A stretch of DNA of 11,985 nucleotides from JAJPHC01 sp035255945 (GTDB lineage: Bacteria; Acidobacteriota; Thermoanaerobaculia; Gp7-AA8), in the NCBI GenBank assembly GCA_035255945.1, contig DATEZA010000255.1, positions 1 through 11,985 on the forward strand, given 5' to 3'. The position numbers and the translations under genes are program-made. Positions 1 through 6,264 of the stretch are shown here, one piece after another. How positions within the stretch are numbered: the first letter of the stretch is position 1; each line of letters starts with the position of its first letter. A model generated the notes under the pieces. That model saw nothing but the letters and a program-made list of their open reading frames with translations, did not search any database and was not told the origin of the DNA.

Positions 1-802
1 TCTTGTGATTGGCGAGGTAATTCGCCATCGCCTGACCGTTCTCCTCGTGCCGCTTCATGCGCACGGCGAGCGTCTTGATGCCGCGCAGCACCAGCCATGA
101 ATCGAATGGCGAGAGGATCGCGCCGACTGCGTTCTGCAGAAATCCGATCTGCTGCGCGACCTCGTCATCGTTCGAGATCACCACGCCGCCGACTGAATCC
201 GAATGCCCGTTGAGGAACTTCGTCGTCGAGTGCACCACGATGTCCGCACCGAGCTCGATCGGCCGCTGCAGGTAGGGCGAGCAGAACGTGTTGTCGACGA
301 CGAGCATCGCGCCGTTTGCATGCGCGAGCTCGGCGCACGCGGCGAGATCGGTGAGCGTCATCATCGGATTCGTCGGCGTCTCGACGTAGACGATTTTCGT
401 CGACGGACGAATCGCCTTCTTCACCTCATCGATCTTCGAGGTGTCGACATACGTGAACTGGAGTCCGAACTTTTCGCAGACGCGGCTGAAGAGGCGATAC
501 GAGCCGCCGTACATGTTCTCGCCCGATACGACGTGATCGCCCGATTTCAGCAGACGAAAGACGGTATCGATCGCCGACATGCCGGACGCGAAACAGTGCC
601 CGTGCTTGCCGCGCTCGAGTGCCGCAAGTGCCGCCTCGGTGGCGAAGCGCGTCGGGTTCTGCGTGCGCGCGTACTCGAAACCTTTGTGGCGTCCGAGCTC
701 GGGCTGCACGTACGTCGAGGTCTGGAAAATCGGTACCGAGACGGCGCCCGTCGTCGCTTCAGGCTCCTGGCCTGCGTGGATGCAATCAGTGGAGAAACCC
801 AT
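1..802 (-). CDS. Cystathionine gamma-synthase/gamma-lyase family PLP enzyme (3' end outside window)
   Basis: This is a PLP-dependent enzyme of the Cys/Met metabolism family, which makes or cleaves cystathionine in the cytoplasm. The first 267 codons of an expected 380-400 are present. Visible family features are the Y44-x-R46 pair (EYARTQNP), the glycine-rich phosphate region around 71-76 (FASGMS), VETPTNP at 140-146, the pyridine-contacting Asp170 in VVDNTF, and the Schiff-base Lys195 in HSTTKFLNGHSD. The start is the ATG at 802, preceded by a GAGGT Shine-Dalgarno 7 bases upstream. It lies 26 bp downstream of the cystathionine beta-synthase-like gene on the same strand, so the two are probably one operon. 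Synthase and lyase cannot be separated by eye. The CBS-like partner favours a lyase (reverse transsulfuration), but metB-type synthase remains possible. Confidence 0.93.
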   Translation of the reverse strand, partial: MGFSTDCIHAGQEPEATTGAVSVPIFQTSTYVQPELGRHKGFEYARTQNPTRFATEAALAALERGKHGHCFASGMSAIDTVFRLLKSGDHVVSGENMYGGSYRLFSRVCEKFGLQFTYVDTSKIDEVKKAIRPSTKIVYVETPTNPMMTLTDLAACAELAHANGAMLVVDNTFCSPYLQRPIELGADIVVHSTTKFLNGHSDSVGGVVISNDDEVAQQIGFLQNAVGAILSPFDSWLVLRGIKTLAVRMKRHEENGQAMANYLANHK

Positions 803-828
803 GATGTGACCTCAGTCGGCGTGAACCA

Positions 829-1785
829 TTACTCAGTAAGTGCCGCGGGCTTGGGCGCCCATTTGGTGTAGATGCCCTTCGACATGTAGCGCTCGGCGGC
901 ATCGGGGATTAGGGTGACGACGCGTTTGCCGGGACCGAGTCGTTGCGCGACTTCGAGTGCTGCATGCACGTTGCAGCCTGCGCTCGAGCCGCCGAGGACA
1001 CCTTCTTCCTCGGCGATGCGGCGGACCATCGCGAATGCGGGCGCGTCGTAGACCTGGATGATGTCGTCGGCGAGCGACATATCGAGCACGGGTGGGATGA
1101 ACGATCCGGCGCCGATTCCCTCGACCTCATGCGGTCCGGCCTCACCGCCTTTGAGGATCGAGCCCTGCGGCTCGACGACGACGCACCAGATCTTCGGATT
1201 GCGCTCTTTCAGATACTTCGCGACGCCGGTGAATGTGCCGCCGGTACCGGCGCCCGCGACCCACCCATCGATGTTGCCGTCCATCTGTTCCCATATCTCC
1301 GGCGCGGTCGTGGCGTAGTGCGCTTCGCTATTGAACACGTTCGTGAACTGCTGCGGGACGTATGCGCCGGGGATCGTCTGCGCGAGCTCCTGCGCTTTCG
1401 CGATCGCCGCTTTCATCCCTTCGTCCTTCGGTGTGAGGACGACTTCGCCGCCGAGTGCTTTCATCACTTCGCGCTTTTCGAGCGAGAAGTTTTCGGGGAC
1501 GCAGAGGATGACGCGATAACCCATCCGCACGCCGGCGAGGGCCAGTCCGATGCCGGTGTTGCCGGCCGTCGGCTCGATGATCGTGCCGCCCTTTTTGAGG
1601 TAGCCGGCGCGTTCCGCGCGCTCGATCATGCCGACGCCGATTCGGTCTTTGACGGAGCCGCCCGGATTGAGGAACTCCATCTTCGCGAAGATCGATCCGG
1701 CGCCGATATGGCGAAGCTGCAGCATCGGCGTATTGCCGACGAGATCGAGGATGTTGTCGACCGGCTTGCTGAGGGGACGGCTCAA
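829..1785 (-). CDS. Cysteine synthase / cystathionine beta-synthase family protein (CBS-like signature)
   Basis: This 318-residue fold-type II PLP enzyme condenses serine or O-acetylserine with a thiol or sulfide. Lys46 in NPGGSVKDR is the Schiff-base lysine. PTAGNTG (72-78) is the substrate loop and GTGGT (180-184) binds the PLP phosphate. Several stretches look more like cystathionine beta-synthase than CysK: EPQGSIL, VEGIG followed by FIPPVLD, and the late PDAAERYMSK. It lacks the N-terminal haem domain of animal CBS and the C-terminal Bateman module. The catalytic core is complete, as in bacterial MccA-type enzymes. The start must be TTG at 1785, since no ATG or GTG lies in frame upstream before the family N-terminus (DNILDLVGNTP). 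No Shine-Dalgarno is visible. It heads an operon with the cystathionine gamma-synthase/lyase-type gene. Plain O-acetylserine sulfhydrylase activity is the alternative. Confidence 0.94.
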   Translation of the reverse strand: MSRPLSKPVDNILDLVGNTPMLQLRHIGAGSIFAKMEFLNPGGSVKDRIGVGMIERAERAGYLKKGGTIIEPTAGNTGIGLALAGVRMGYRVILCVPENFSLEKREVMKALGGEVVLTPKDEGMKAAIAKAQELAQTIPGAYVPQQFTNVFNSEAHYATTAPEIWEQMDGNIDGWVAGAGTGGTFTGVAKYLKERNPKIWCVVVEPQGSILKGGEAGPHEVEGIGAGSFIPPVLDMSLADDIIQVYDAPAFAMVRRIAEEEGVLGGSSAGCNVHAALEVAQRLGPGKRVVTLIPDAAERYMSKGIYTKWAPKPAALTE

Positions 1786-1804
1786 GGCGGCGCGGATGAT
1801 AGCA
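1786..1804 (-). promoter_or_regulatory. Candidate extended -10 promoter of the transsulfuration operon
   Basis: Reading the minus strand, TGCTATCAT (1804-1796) matches an extended -10 (TGnTATnnT). It ends 10 bases before the TTG start at 1785. No recognisable -35 lies 16-18 bases further up, where the inverted repeat begins. If used, the transcript would start about 3 bases before TTG and be essentially leaderless, which would explain the missing Shine-Dalgarno. This is inferred from sequence only. Confidence 0.4.
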
Positions 1805-1818
1805 AAACAGGTTGGTGC

Positions 1819-1893
1819 GTTGCTGGGTTGCTGGGTTTCCGAGTTGCCGCGCGGCCGTTTCCGAGCAACTCAGAAAACGAGCAACCCAGCAAC
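1819..1893. repeat. 29-bp imperfect inverted repeat with internal GTTGCTGG tandem units
   Basis: The arms at 1819-1847 and 1865-1893 are reverse complements with 3 mismatches over 29 bp, around a 17-base GC-rich loop. Each arm starts with two tandem copies of a GTTGCTGG-like unit. The structure sits between the zinc-ribbon gene's terminator and the promoter candidate of the CBS-like gene. It is non-coding and has the look of a dispersed intergenic repeat. Confidence 0.75.
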
Positions 1894-1921
1894 AAAAAGG
1901 CGGGCCCGGAAGGCCCGCCTT
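1894..1921 (-). terminator. Intrinsic terminator of the zinc-ribbon gene
   Basis: On the minus strand an AAGGCGGGCC arm, a TTCCG loop and a GGCCCGCCTT arm run into a five-T tract. This is a classic rho-independent terminator with a stem of about 10 bp. It lies about 20 bases past the zinc-ribbon stop codon. On the plus strand only two Ts follow the stem, so the signal points to the minus strand. It separates the zinc-ribbon transcript from the sulfur operon. Confidence 0.85.
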
Positions 1922-1941
1922 GACTCATCGTTGTCGTAAAA

Positions 1942-2259
1942 CTACGCCCAGCTGGACGGGCGCGAATTGGACCGTCTCTGGTTGTAGCAATCGCGGCAAT
2001 AGACCGGCTTGCCGCTGACGGGCGTGAACGGGACTTCGGTCGCGACACCGCAGCTGTCACACGTCACGCTGACCATCTGACGATCACGGCCTCCGCCGTT
2101 TCCGTCGCGGGCCGTCTTCCGCTTGTCGCGGCAGTTCTTACAGCGCTTTGGCTCGTTGGTGAAACCGCGCTCGGCGTAAAACGCCTGTTCGTTCTTCGTG
2201 AAAACGAACTGCGATCCGCAGTCCGCGCAGTTGAGGGACTTATCGTTGAATGTGTCCAT
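1942..2259 (-). CDS. Small double zinc-ribbon protein (zf-trcl-like plus CxxC-x17-CxxC)
   Basis: The protein has 105 residues and two four-cysteine zinc knuckles. The N-terminal unit has C11/C14 and C40/C43 with FVFTKNEQAFYAERGF between them, matching the 'probable zinc-ribbon' family (zf-trcl type). A glycine/arginine linker (51-60) leads to a second unit with C67/C70 and C88/C91 (VPFTPVSGKPVYCRDC). It probably binds zinc and nucleic acid or protein partners; its function is unknown. Related ribbons sometimes occur fused to cold-shock domains, which are absent here. The start chosen is ATG at 2259, because AGGAG and AAAGG motifs lie upstream and family homology begins there. The frame stays open upstream to 2475, but that extension has no zinc-ribbon character. 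It is a monocistronic unit ending in the terminator at 1894-1921. Confidence 0.88.
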   Translation of the reverse strand: MDTFNDKSLNCADCGSQFVFTKNEQAFYAERGFTNEPKRCKNCRDKRKTARDGNGGGRDRQMVSVTCDSCGVATEVPFTPVSGKPVYCRDCYNQRRSNSRPSSWA

Positions 2260-2503
2260 GATGAACCTTTGATCTCCTACGGTTGAAACTGGAAATGGAT
2301 GCCGCAGCGCTGTGCACGTGCGGGGTGCCGCGACCTCGCCCCCGCATTGGGTTAGAGCACGAAAAGGACTTAGCCGATCGACCCCCTTCCATCCAACCGA
2401 CACAGTTCGTCCCGGGAAGCATTCTGCTGTCCGGGGCTTGTTATTCAGTTGGAATCGTTCCGTCGGTTTTAGCATAGTCCCTGCAAGTTAAGCAACGAAG
2501 TCT
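2260..2503. promoter_or_regulatory. Divergent gene-free spacer between the zinc-ribbon and DUF72 genes
   Basis: This 244-bp stretch separates two divergent start codons and must hold both promoters. It turns AT-richer toward 2440-2530 than the genes around it. On the minus strand a possible -10 (TATGCT near 2480) would give the zinc-ribbon gene a leader of about 200 bases. That leader contains pairable GC segments: a CCCGG/CCGGG pair near 2410-2432, and GCGGGG/CCCCGC near 2318-2345. No known riboswitch is recognisable. Reading frames that cross it have no family resemblance. Confidence 0.35.
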
Positions 2504-3370
2504 GTGCATTTTGCAAATAACAAAGTCAAGGTGTTGACCTCATTGAACGCACGCAATTCGATCCGCGTCGGACCGGCCGGCTGGAGCTACAAAGACTGGG
2601 AAGGAATCGTCTATCCGCCGCACAAGGGACGCTTCGACGAGCTGTCGTATCTCGCCTCGTTCTTCGACACGATCGAGATCAATTCGCCGTTCTATCGCAT
2701 CCCGCCGGTGACGCATTCGAAGAGCTGGGTGCGCCGTGTCGCGCATAACACCAACTTCAAATTCACGACGAAAATCTACAAGGGGTTCACGCATGGCGAT
2801 CCCGCGCTGCAGCCGGGCGATGTCGACGCATTCCGCGCCTACCTCGATCCGCTAGCCGAGGCGGACAAGCTCGGCGCATTGCTCCTGCAGTTTCCGTGGT
2901 CGTTCAAGGACTCCGAAGAGTCGCGCGAAAAGCTCTCCACGCTATTTGGTCAATTTGTTGACTATCCACAGGCGCTGGAAGTGCGCCACGCGTCGTTCCA
3001 GACGGAGGAGTTCATCGACTTTCTCGCCGGGCACGGCGTGTCGTGGGTCAATGTCGATCAGCCGCTGTTCCACGAATCGGTCAAGCCCGCCGCAACGGTC
3101 ACCGGTCCGATCGGCTACGCGCGCTTCCACGGACGCAATTACGAGAAGTGGTTCGCGCACTCCGAATCGTGGGAGCGCTACAACTATCTCTATTCGAAGG
3201 AAGAGCTCGAGCCGTGGGTCGGCCGCATCGAGGAGATGGCGCGCGCGAAGGAGACGTACGTCATCACGAACAATCACTTCCGCGGACAGGCCATCGTCAA
3301 CGCCGTCGATCTGAAGAAAGAGCTCGGTCAGGAGGCGAAGCTGCCCGGCACGCTCGGCGAGTCATCGTAG
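2504..3370 (+). CDS. DUF72 domain-containing protein (YecE-like)
   Basis: This 288-residue DUF72 protein belongs to a family with a TIM-barrel-like fold, widespread in bacteria and archaea and of unknown biochemical role. Seen in the sequence are the N-terminal IRVGPAGWSYKDW, a conserved FDTIEINSPFYRIPP segment, KFTTKIYKGFTH, LGALLLQFPWSFK, ALEVRHASF and YVITNNHFRGQA near the C-terminus. These cover the whole family length. The start is uncertain: GTG at 2504 gives the longest form, while GTG at 2531 or TTG at 2534 would begin closer to the conserved IRVG strand. None has a good Shine-Dalgarno. The last residues (GESS) and the stop TAG fall inside the palindromic repeat shared with the convergent hydrolase gene. 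Confidence 0.9.
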   Translation: MHFANNKVKVLTSLNARNSIRVGPAGWSYKDWEGIVYPPHKGRFDELSYLASFFDTIEINSPFYRIPPVTHSKSWVRRVAHNTNFKFTTKIYKGFTHGDPALQPGDVDAFRAYLDPLAEADKLGALLLQFPWSFKDSEESREKLSTLFGQFVDYPQALEVRHASFQTEEFIDFLAGHGVSWVNVDQPLFHESVKPAATVTGPIGYARFHGRNYEKWFAHSESWERYNYLYSKEELEPWVGRIEEMARAKETYVITNNHFRGQAIVNAVDLKKELGQEAKLPGTLGESS

Positions 3371-3446
3371 TCGAGGGACCTGCGCGGGCGGCGGCACGAT
3401 TGGCGCGCCGCCACACACCCAGGTCCCTCGACTACGCTCGGGATGA
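3361..3446. repeat. REP-like palindromic repeat between convergent genes, copy 1
   Basis: Perfect 17-bp arms (3366-3382 and 3420-3436) are followed inward by a second pairable segment (GGCGGCG at 3387-3393 with CGCCGCC at 3406-3412). Together they form one long hairpin. The outer right arm continues to 3446 with the GTCATCCCGAGC core; the left arm has the same GTCATC but lacks 6 bases of that core. It shares the core with the copy at 6151-6219. It supplies the stop codons of both flanking genes and could act as a bidirectional terminator. Confidence 0.85.
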
Positions 3447-4235
3447 CGTAAGCCACCCGAACGTCTCATCCCAGAGCCCCTCGCCGACGCCACGCCGGAA
3501 GAAACCGAAGTGACCGACGCGCTTGTCACTCACATGCCGCCGCTCGACACGCGCGCTGCTGTAGTGCTCGACGAGCTTGTCCACCGCGAGCGGCGGCGCG
3601 TACCAGTCGCCTTCGAAGCTCCACGCGAGCAGCGGCACATTCATCGATGCATACCGCGCCGCATCTTCGTATCCGAACAGGTAGTGCGGATGACGTCCCC
3701 ACGTCGCCCACTGCGTCGCGACGCCGCGCGGCAGATCTTCCGATCCGAGTCCGAGGGCTCTCGATGGAAAAAATCCCAGCACGCGCGATGCGAACGGCAT
3801 GAGGTGCCAGATCGCGCGGATGGTGTGCTTGTGAATGCCCGGATAGTTGCCGAAGTAGCCGGCCTGCGCGGCGACGAACACCATGCGATCGATCGCGTTC
3901 GCATTCGATGCGAGCCCCGGAATCTGTCCGCCCGCGCTGTGACCGATCAGCGTGATCGAGCGCGCGCCTTCGAGTTGATCGATCGCGGCGGGCAGATCGA
4001 GTGCGCCCCAATCGCGCATGTTCGCTTCGAGTCCGCGCAACGACGCGGGCCGCGATTCGCCGATGCCGCGATAGTCGAAGGTGAAGACGGTGAAGCCGCG
4101 CGCGACGGCGGCCTGCGCGAACGCGTCGTAGTAGCGGCGCTTCACGCCGAGGGCGCTGGCGACGAGGATGGCGTCGGGGCCGCCCTCGTAGCGCGTGCCG
4201 TACAGCGCAAAGCCGTCCGTGGCCGCGAATTGCAT
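3432..4235 (-). CDS. Alpha/beta hydrolase (COG4757-like predicted serine hydrolase)
   Basis: This is a 267-residue alpha/beta-hydrolase-fold protein. The nucleophile elbow is GHSAGGQ with Ser100. The oxyanion and strand-4 region is TFDYRGIGES (52-61). The likely acid is the Asp of SFEGDWYAPP, and the catalytic His lies in KRVGHFGFF near the C-terminus. The segment SEDLPRGVATQWATW followed by HPHYLF resembles the COG4757 group of predicted hydrolases, whose substrate is unknown. The start is the ATG at 4235 (MQFAATDG); the frame runs on upstream antisense to selB without homology. No Shine-Dalgarno is present, and a -10-like box sits 6 bases before the start. The C-terminal TSSRA and stop codon are encoded by the palindromic repeat, so the ancestral end has probably been replaced. 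Confidence 0.9.
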   Translation of the reverse strand: MQFAATDGFALYGTRYEGGPDAILVASALGVKRRYYDAFAQAAVARGFTVFTFDYRGIGESRPASLRGLEANMRDWGALDLPAAIDQLEGARSITLIGHSAGGQIPGLASNANAIDRMVFVAAQAGYFGNYPGIHKHTIRAIWHLMPFASRVLGFFPSRALGLGSEDLPRGVATQWATWGRHPHYLFGYEDAARYASMNVPLLAWSFEGDWYAPPLAVDKLVEHYSSARVERRHVSDKRVGHFGFFRRGVGEGLWDETFGWLTSSRA

Positions 4236-4253
4236 TTCGATACGATAACGACA
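4236..4253. promoter_or_regulatory. Candidate bidirectional leaderless promoter (hydrolase / selB)
   Basis: Only 18 bp separate the two divergent start codons. On the plus strand TACGAT (4241-4246) ends 7 bases before the selB ATG. On the minus strand TATCGT (4247-4242) ends 6 bases before the hydrolase ATG. The two -10-like boxes overlap almost completely in a semi-palindrome. Neither side has space for a Shine-Dalgarno, and no -35 is recognisable. Both transcripts would then start at or next to the start codon. Confidence 0.5.
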
Positions 4254-6140
4254 ATGACTCGCAAGCGCCGCATCATCGGCACCGCAGGCCACATCGATCA
4301 CGGCAAGACGTCGCTCGTGAAAGCGCTCACCGGCGTGGACACCGATCGCCTGCCCGAAGAAAAGCGGCGCGGCATCACGATCGACCTCGGCTTTGCCAGC
4401 TGGTTCACCGACGAATACCAGATCGGCTTCATCGACGTGCCGGGCCATGAGCGCTTCGTGAAGAACATGCTGGCCGGCGTCGGCGGCATCGACTCGGCGC
4501 TGCTCGTCGTCGCCGCGGACGAATCGATCAAACCGCAAACCCGCGAGCATTTCGCGATCTGCAAGCTCCTCGGCATCCCGACCGGCGTCGTCGCGATCAC
4601 CAAACGCGATCTCGTCGATCGCGACATCATCGAGCTCGTTCGCCTGGAGATCGAAGAGCTCGTCGCCGGCAGTTTCCTGGCGGGCAAACCGATCGTGCCG
4701 GTTTCGAGTGTCACCGGCGAAGGGCTCGACGAGCTGCGCAAAGTGCTGCTCGATTCAGTCGCGAGCGTCGGCGATCGCGATGCAGCCACGCGCGTGTTTC
4801 GCCTCCCGATCGATCGCGTCTTCACGATGAAAGGCTTCGGCTCGGTGATCACCGGGACGTCGTACTCGGGCCAGCTCAGAGTCGAGACCGAAGTCGAGTT
4901 GCTGCCGGGCGGACGCCGCAGCCGCGCGCGTGCGATCCAGGTTCACGGCGAGCCGCGCGACATCGCATCGGCCGGCGAGCGAACGTCGGTCAACCTGCCC
5001 GACATCTCTCACGATCAGATCGAGCGCGGACAACAAATCGTGCTCCCCAACACGCTGCGCGCGTCATCGGTCATCACCGCGCAGCTCGAGCTGCTCGAAG
5101 ACGCGAAGCCGTTGAAGGACCAGACGCGCATCCGTTTCCATCACCTCGCCTCCGAGCTCCTCGGGACGATCCGCTTCGTCGACGAAACGCAGGAGCTGAA
5201 GCCGGGACAGCGCGCGTACGTGCAGGTGCGGCTCGAGTCGCCGGTGGTCGCCGTCGCAGGCGATCGCTTCGTCATCCGCCGCTACTCGCCTGCGCTGACG
5301 ATCGGCGGCGGCGCGATTCTCGACGCGCATCTGCCCAAGCTGAGCCGCGGCACGCGTGTGGAGATGCTCGACGCGCTCGCGCGTGGAACACTCGTGGAAC
5401 GCGTGGCGCTGATGGCGAAGCTCGAAGGACTGCGCGGACTCGACATCGCAGAGGTGCAGGCGCGGACCGGCGTCCGCATCGAGACCCTGCGCAAGGAGTT
5501 GAAGAACATCCCGAATCTCTCAGCCGCAGGCGACGGCCGCTGGATCCACAACGACGTGCTCGCGGACTTCCGTCATCGCAGCATCGAATTCCTCGATCGC
5601 TACTTCAAAGCAAACAAGATGGCGATCAACGTGCCGAAGTCGGAGTTCGTGCAGAAGCTGATTTCGCGCGGCACCGACGCGGGCGTCATCAACTTCCTGC
5701 TGATGGATCTGCAGAGCGAGAAGATCGTGATCGTCGCCGCCGACGCGCTCGACATCCCCGGGCGTGCGAAAAAACTGAGCGGCACCGAGGGGGAGCTGGC
5801 GCAGACGATCGAGAAACGATTCGCCGATGCGGGGCTCGCGCCGCCGCCGGTGTCGGAGCTGATCAAGACCATCCATTCAAAGCCGAAGGTGATCGAAGGA
5901 GTGATCGGATTTCTGGTGAAGCAGGGCGTGCTGGTGCGGATCGCGGACGGCGTCTACCTGCATCGCGACGCGCTCGCCGCCGCGCGCACGCGCATGGCGG
6001 AGAAGAAGGGACAGACGATCGACGTCGGTCAGTTCAAGGAGTATTTCGGACTCTCGCGCAAGATCGCGATTCCGCTGCTCGAGCAGTTCGATAGGGATGG
6101 CGTCACGAAACGCGTGGGAGATTCGCGACAGGTGCTCTAG
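4254..6140 (+). CDS. selB: Selenocysteine-specific translation elongation factor SelB
   Basis: SelB carries Sec-tRNA(Sec) to the ribosome at UGA codons marked by a SECIS element. The 628-residue protein has the full architecture. The GTPase domain shows G1 GHIDHGKT (12-19), the switch-I region RRGITIDLGF (38-47), G3 DVPGHE (61-66) and a G4 variant TKRD (116-119). EF-Tu-like beta-barrel domains follow at roughly 180-345. A C-terminal half of winged-helix repeats ends in the SECIS-binding region (VGQFKEYFGLSRK followed by IPLLEQFDRDGVTKR). The start is ATG at 4254, where the homology begins; the open frame upstream to 3510 is antisense to the hydrolase. selA, selC and selD are not in the window. 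A REP-like repeat follows 10 bp after the stop. Confidence 0.97.
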   Translation: MTRKRRIIGTAGHIDHGKTSLVKALTGVDTDRLPEEKRRGITIDLGFASWFTDEYQIGFIDVPGHERFVKNMLAGVGGIDSALLVVAADESIKPQTREHFAICKLLGIPTGVVAITKRDLVDRDIIELVRLEIEELVAGSFLAGKPIVPVSSVTGEGLDELRKVLLDSVASVGDRDAATRVFRLPIDRVFTMKGFGSVITGTSYSGQLRVETEVELLPGGRRSRARAIQVHGEPRDIASAGERTSVNLPDISHDQIERGQQIVLPNTLRASSVITAQLELLEDAKPLKDQTRIRFHHLASELLGTIRFVDETQELKPGQRAYVQVRLESPVVAVAGDRFVIRRYSPALTIGGGAILDAHLPKLSRGTRVEMLDALARGTLVERVALMAKLEGLRGLDIAEVQARTGVRIETLRKELKNIPNLSAAGDGRWIHNDVLADFRHRSIEFLDRYFKANKMAINVPKSEFVQKLISRGTDAGVINFLLMDLQSEKIVIVAADALDIPGRAKKLSGTEGELAQTIEKRFADAGLAPPPVSELIKTIHSKPKVIEGVIGFLVKQGVLVRIADGVYLHRDALAAARTRMAEKKGQTIDVGQFKEYFGLSRKIAIPLLEQFDRDGVTKRVGDSRQVL

Positions 6141-6150
6141 CTGGGGGAAT

Positions 6151-6219
6151 GTGTCATCCCGAGCGAAGTCGAGGGATCCCCTTCGGCAGGGGATGGCTCG
6201 ACTTCGCTCGCCATGACAC
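6151..6219. repeat. REP-like palindromic repeat between convergent genes, copy 2
   Basis: The arms at 6151-6173 and 6197-6219 are reverse complements with 2 mismatches in 23 bp. An inner ATCCCC/GGGGAT pair closes on a short TTCGGC loop. The outer core GTCATCCCGAGCG and the GTCGAGGGA segment match copy 1 at 3361-3446. It fills the 124-bp gap between the convergent selB and lipoprotein genes, where I see nothing else apart from the flanks, and could serve as a terminator for both. Confidence 0.85.
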
Positions 6220-6264
6220 ACGGCGTCTTTATGTCTGATCACTCCTCGCGCCCCAGTCACAGGG

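Noticed and set aside
203..871. A 222-codon plus-strand frame opposite the gamma-synthase/lyase gene.
   Set aside because: Antisense shadow; the minus strand carries the complete PLP enzyme signature including the active-site lysine.
943..1923. A 326-codon plus-strand frame opposite the CBS-like gene.
   Set aside because: Antisense shadow of a clear PLP enzyme, with no family motif, running into the inverted repeat and terminator.
2240..2475. N-terminal extension of the zinc-ribbon gene and a short antisense frame.
   Set aside because: The extension lacks zinc-ribbon character, and the Shine-Dalgarno sits in front of the ATG at 2259.
3510..4253. A 248-codon N-terminal extension of selB.
   Set aside because: It is antisense to the alpha/beta hydrolase and has no homology; SelB family proteins start right at the GTPase domain, as at 4254.
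5877..6260. A minus-strand frame with GERSRAIP and SLDFARDD-like peptides.
   Set aside because: These peptides are translations of the REP-like repeat, and the rest is antisense to selB.
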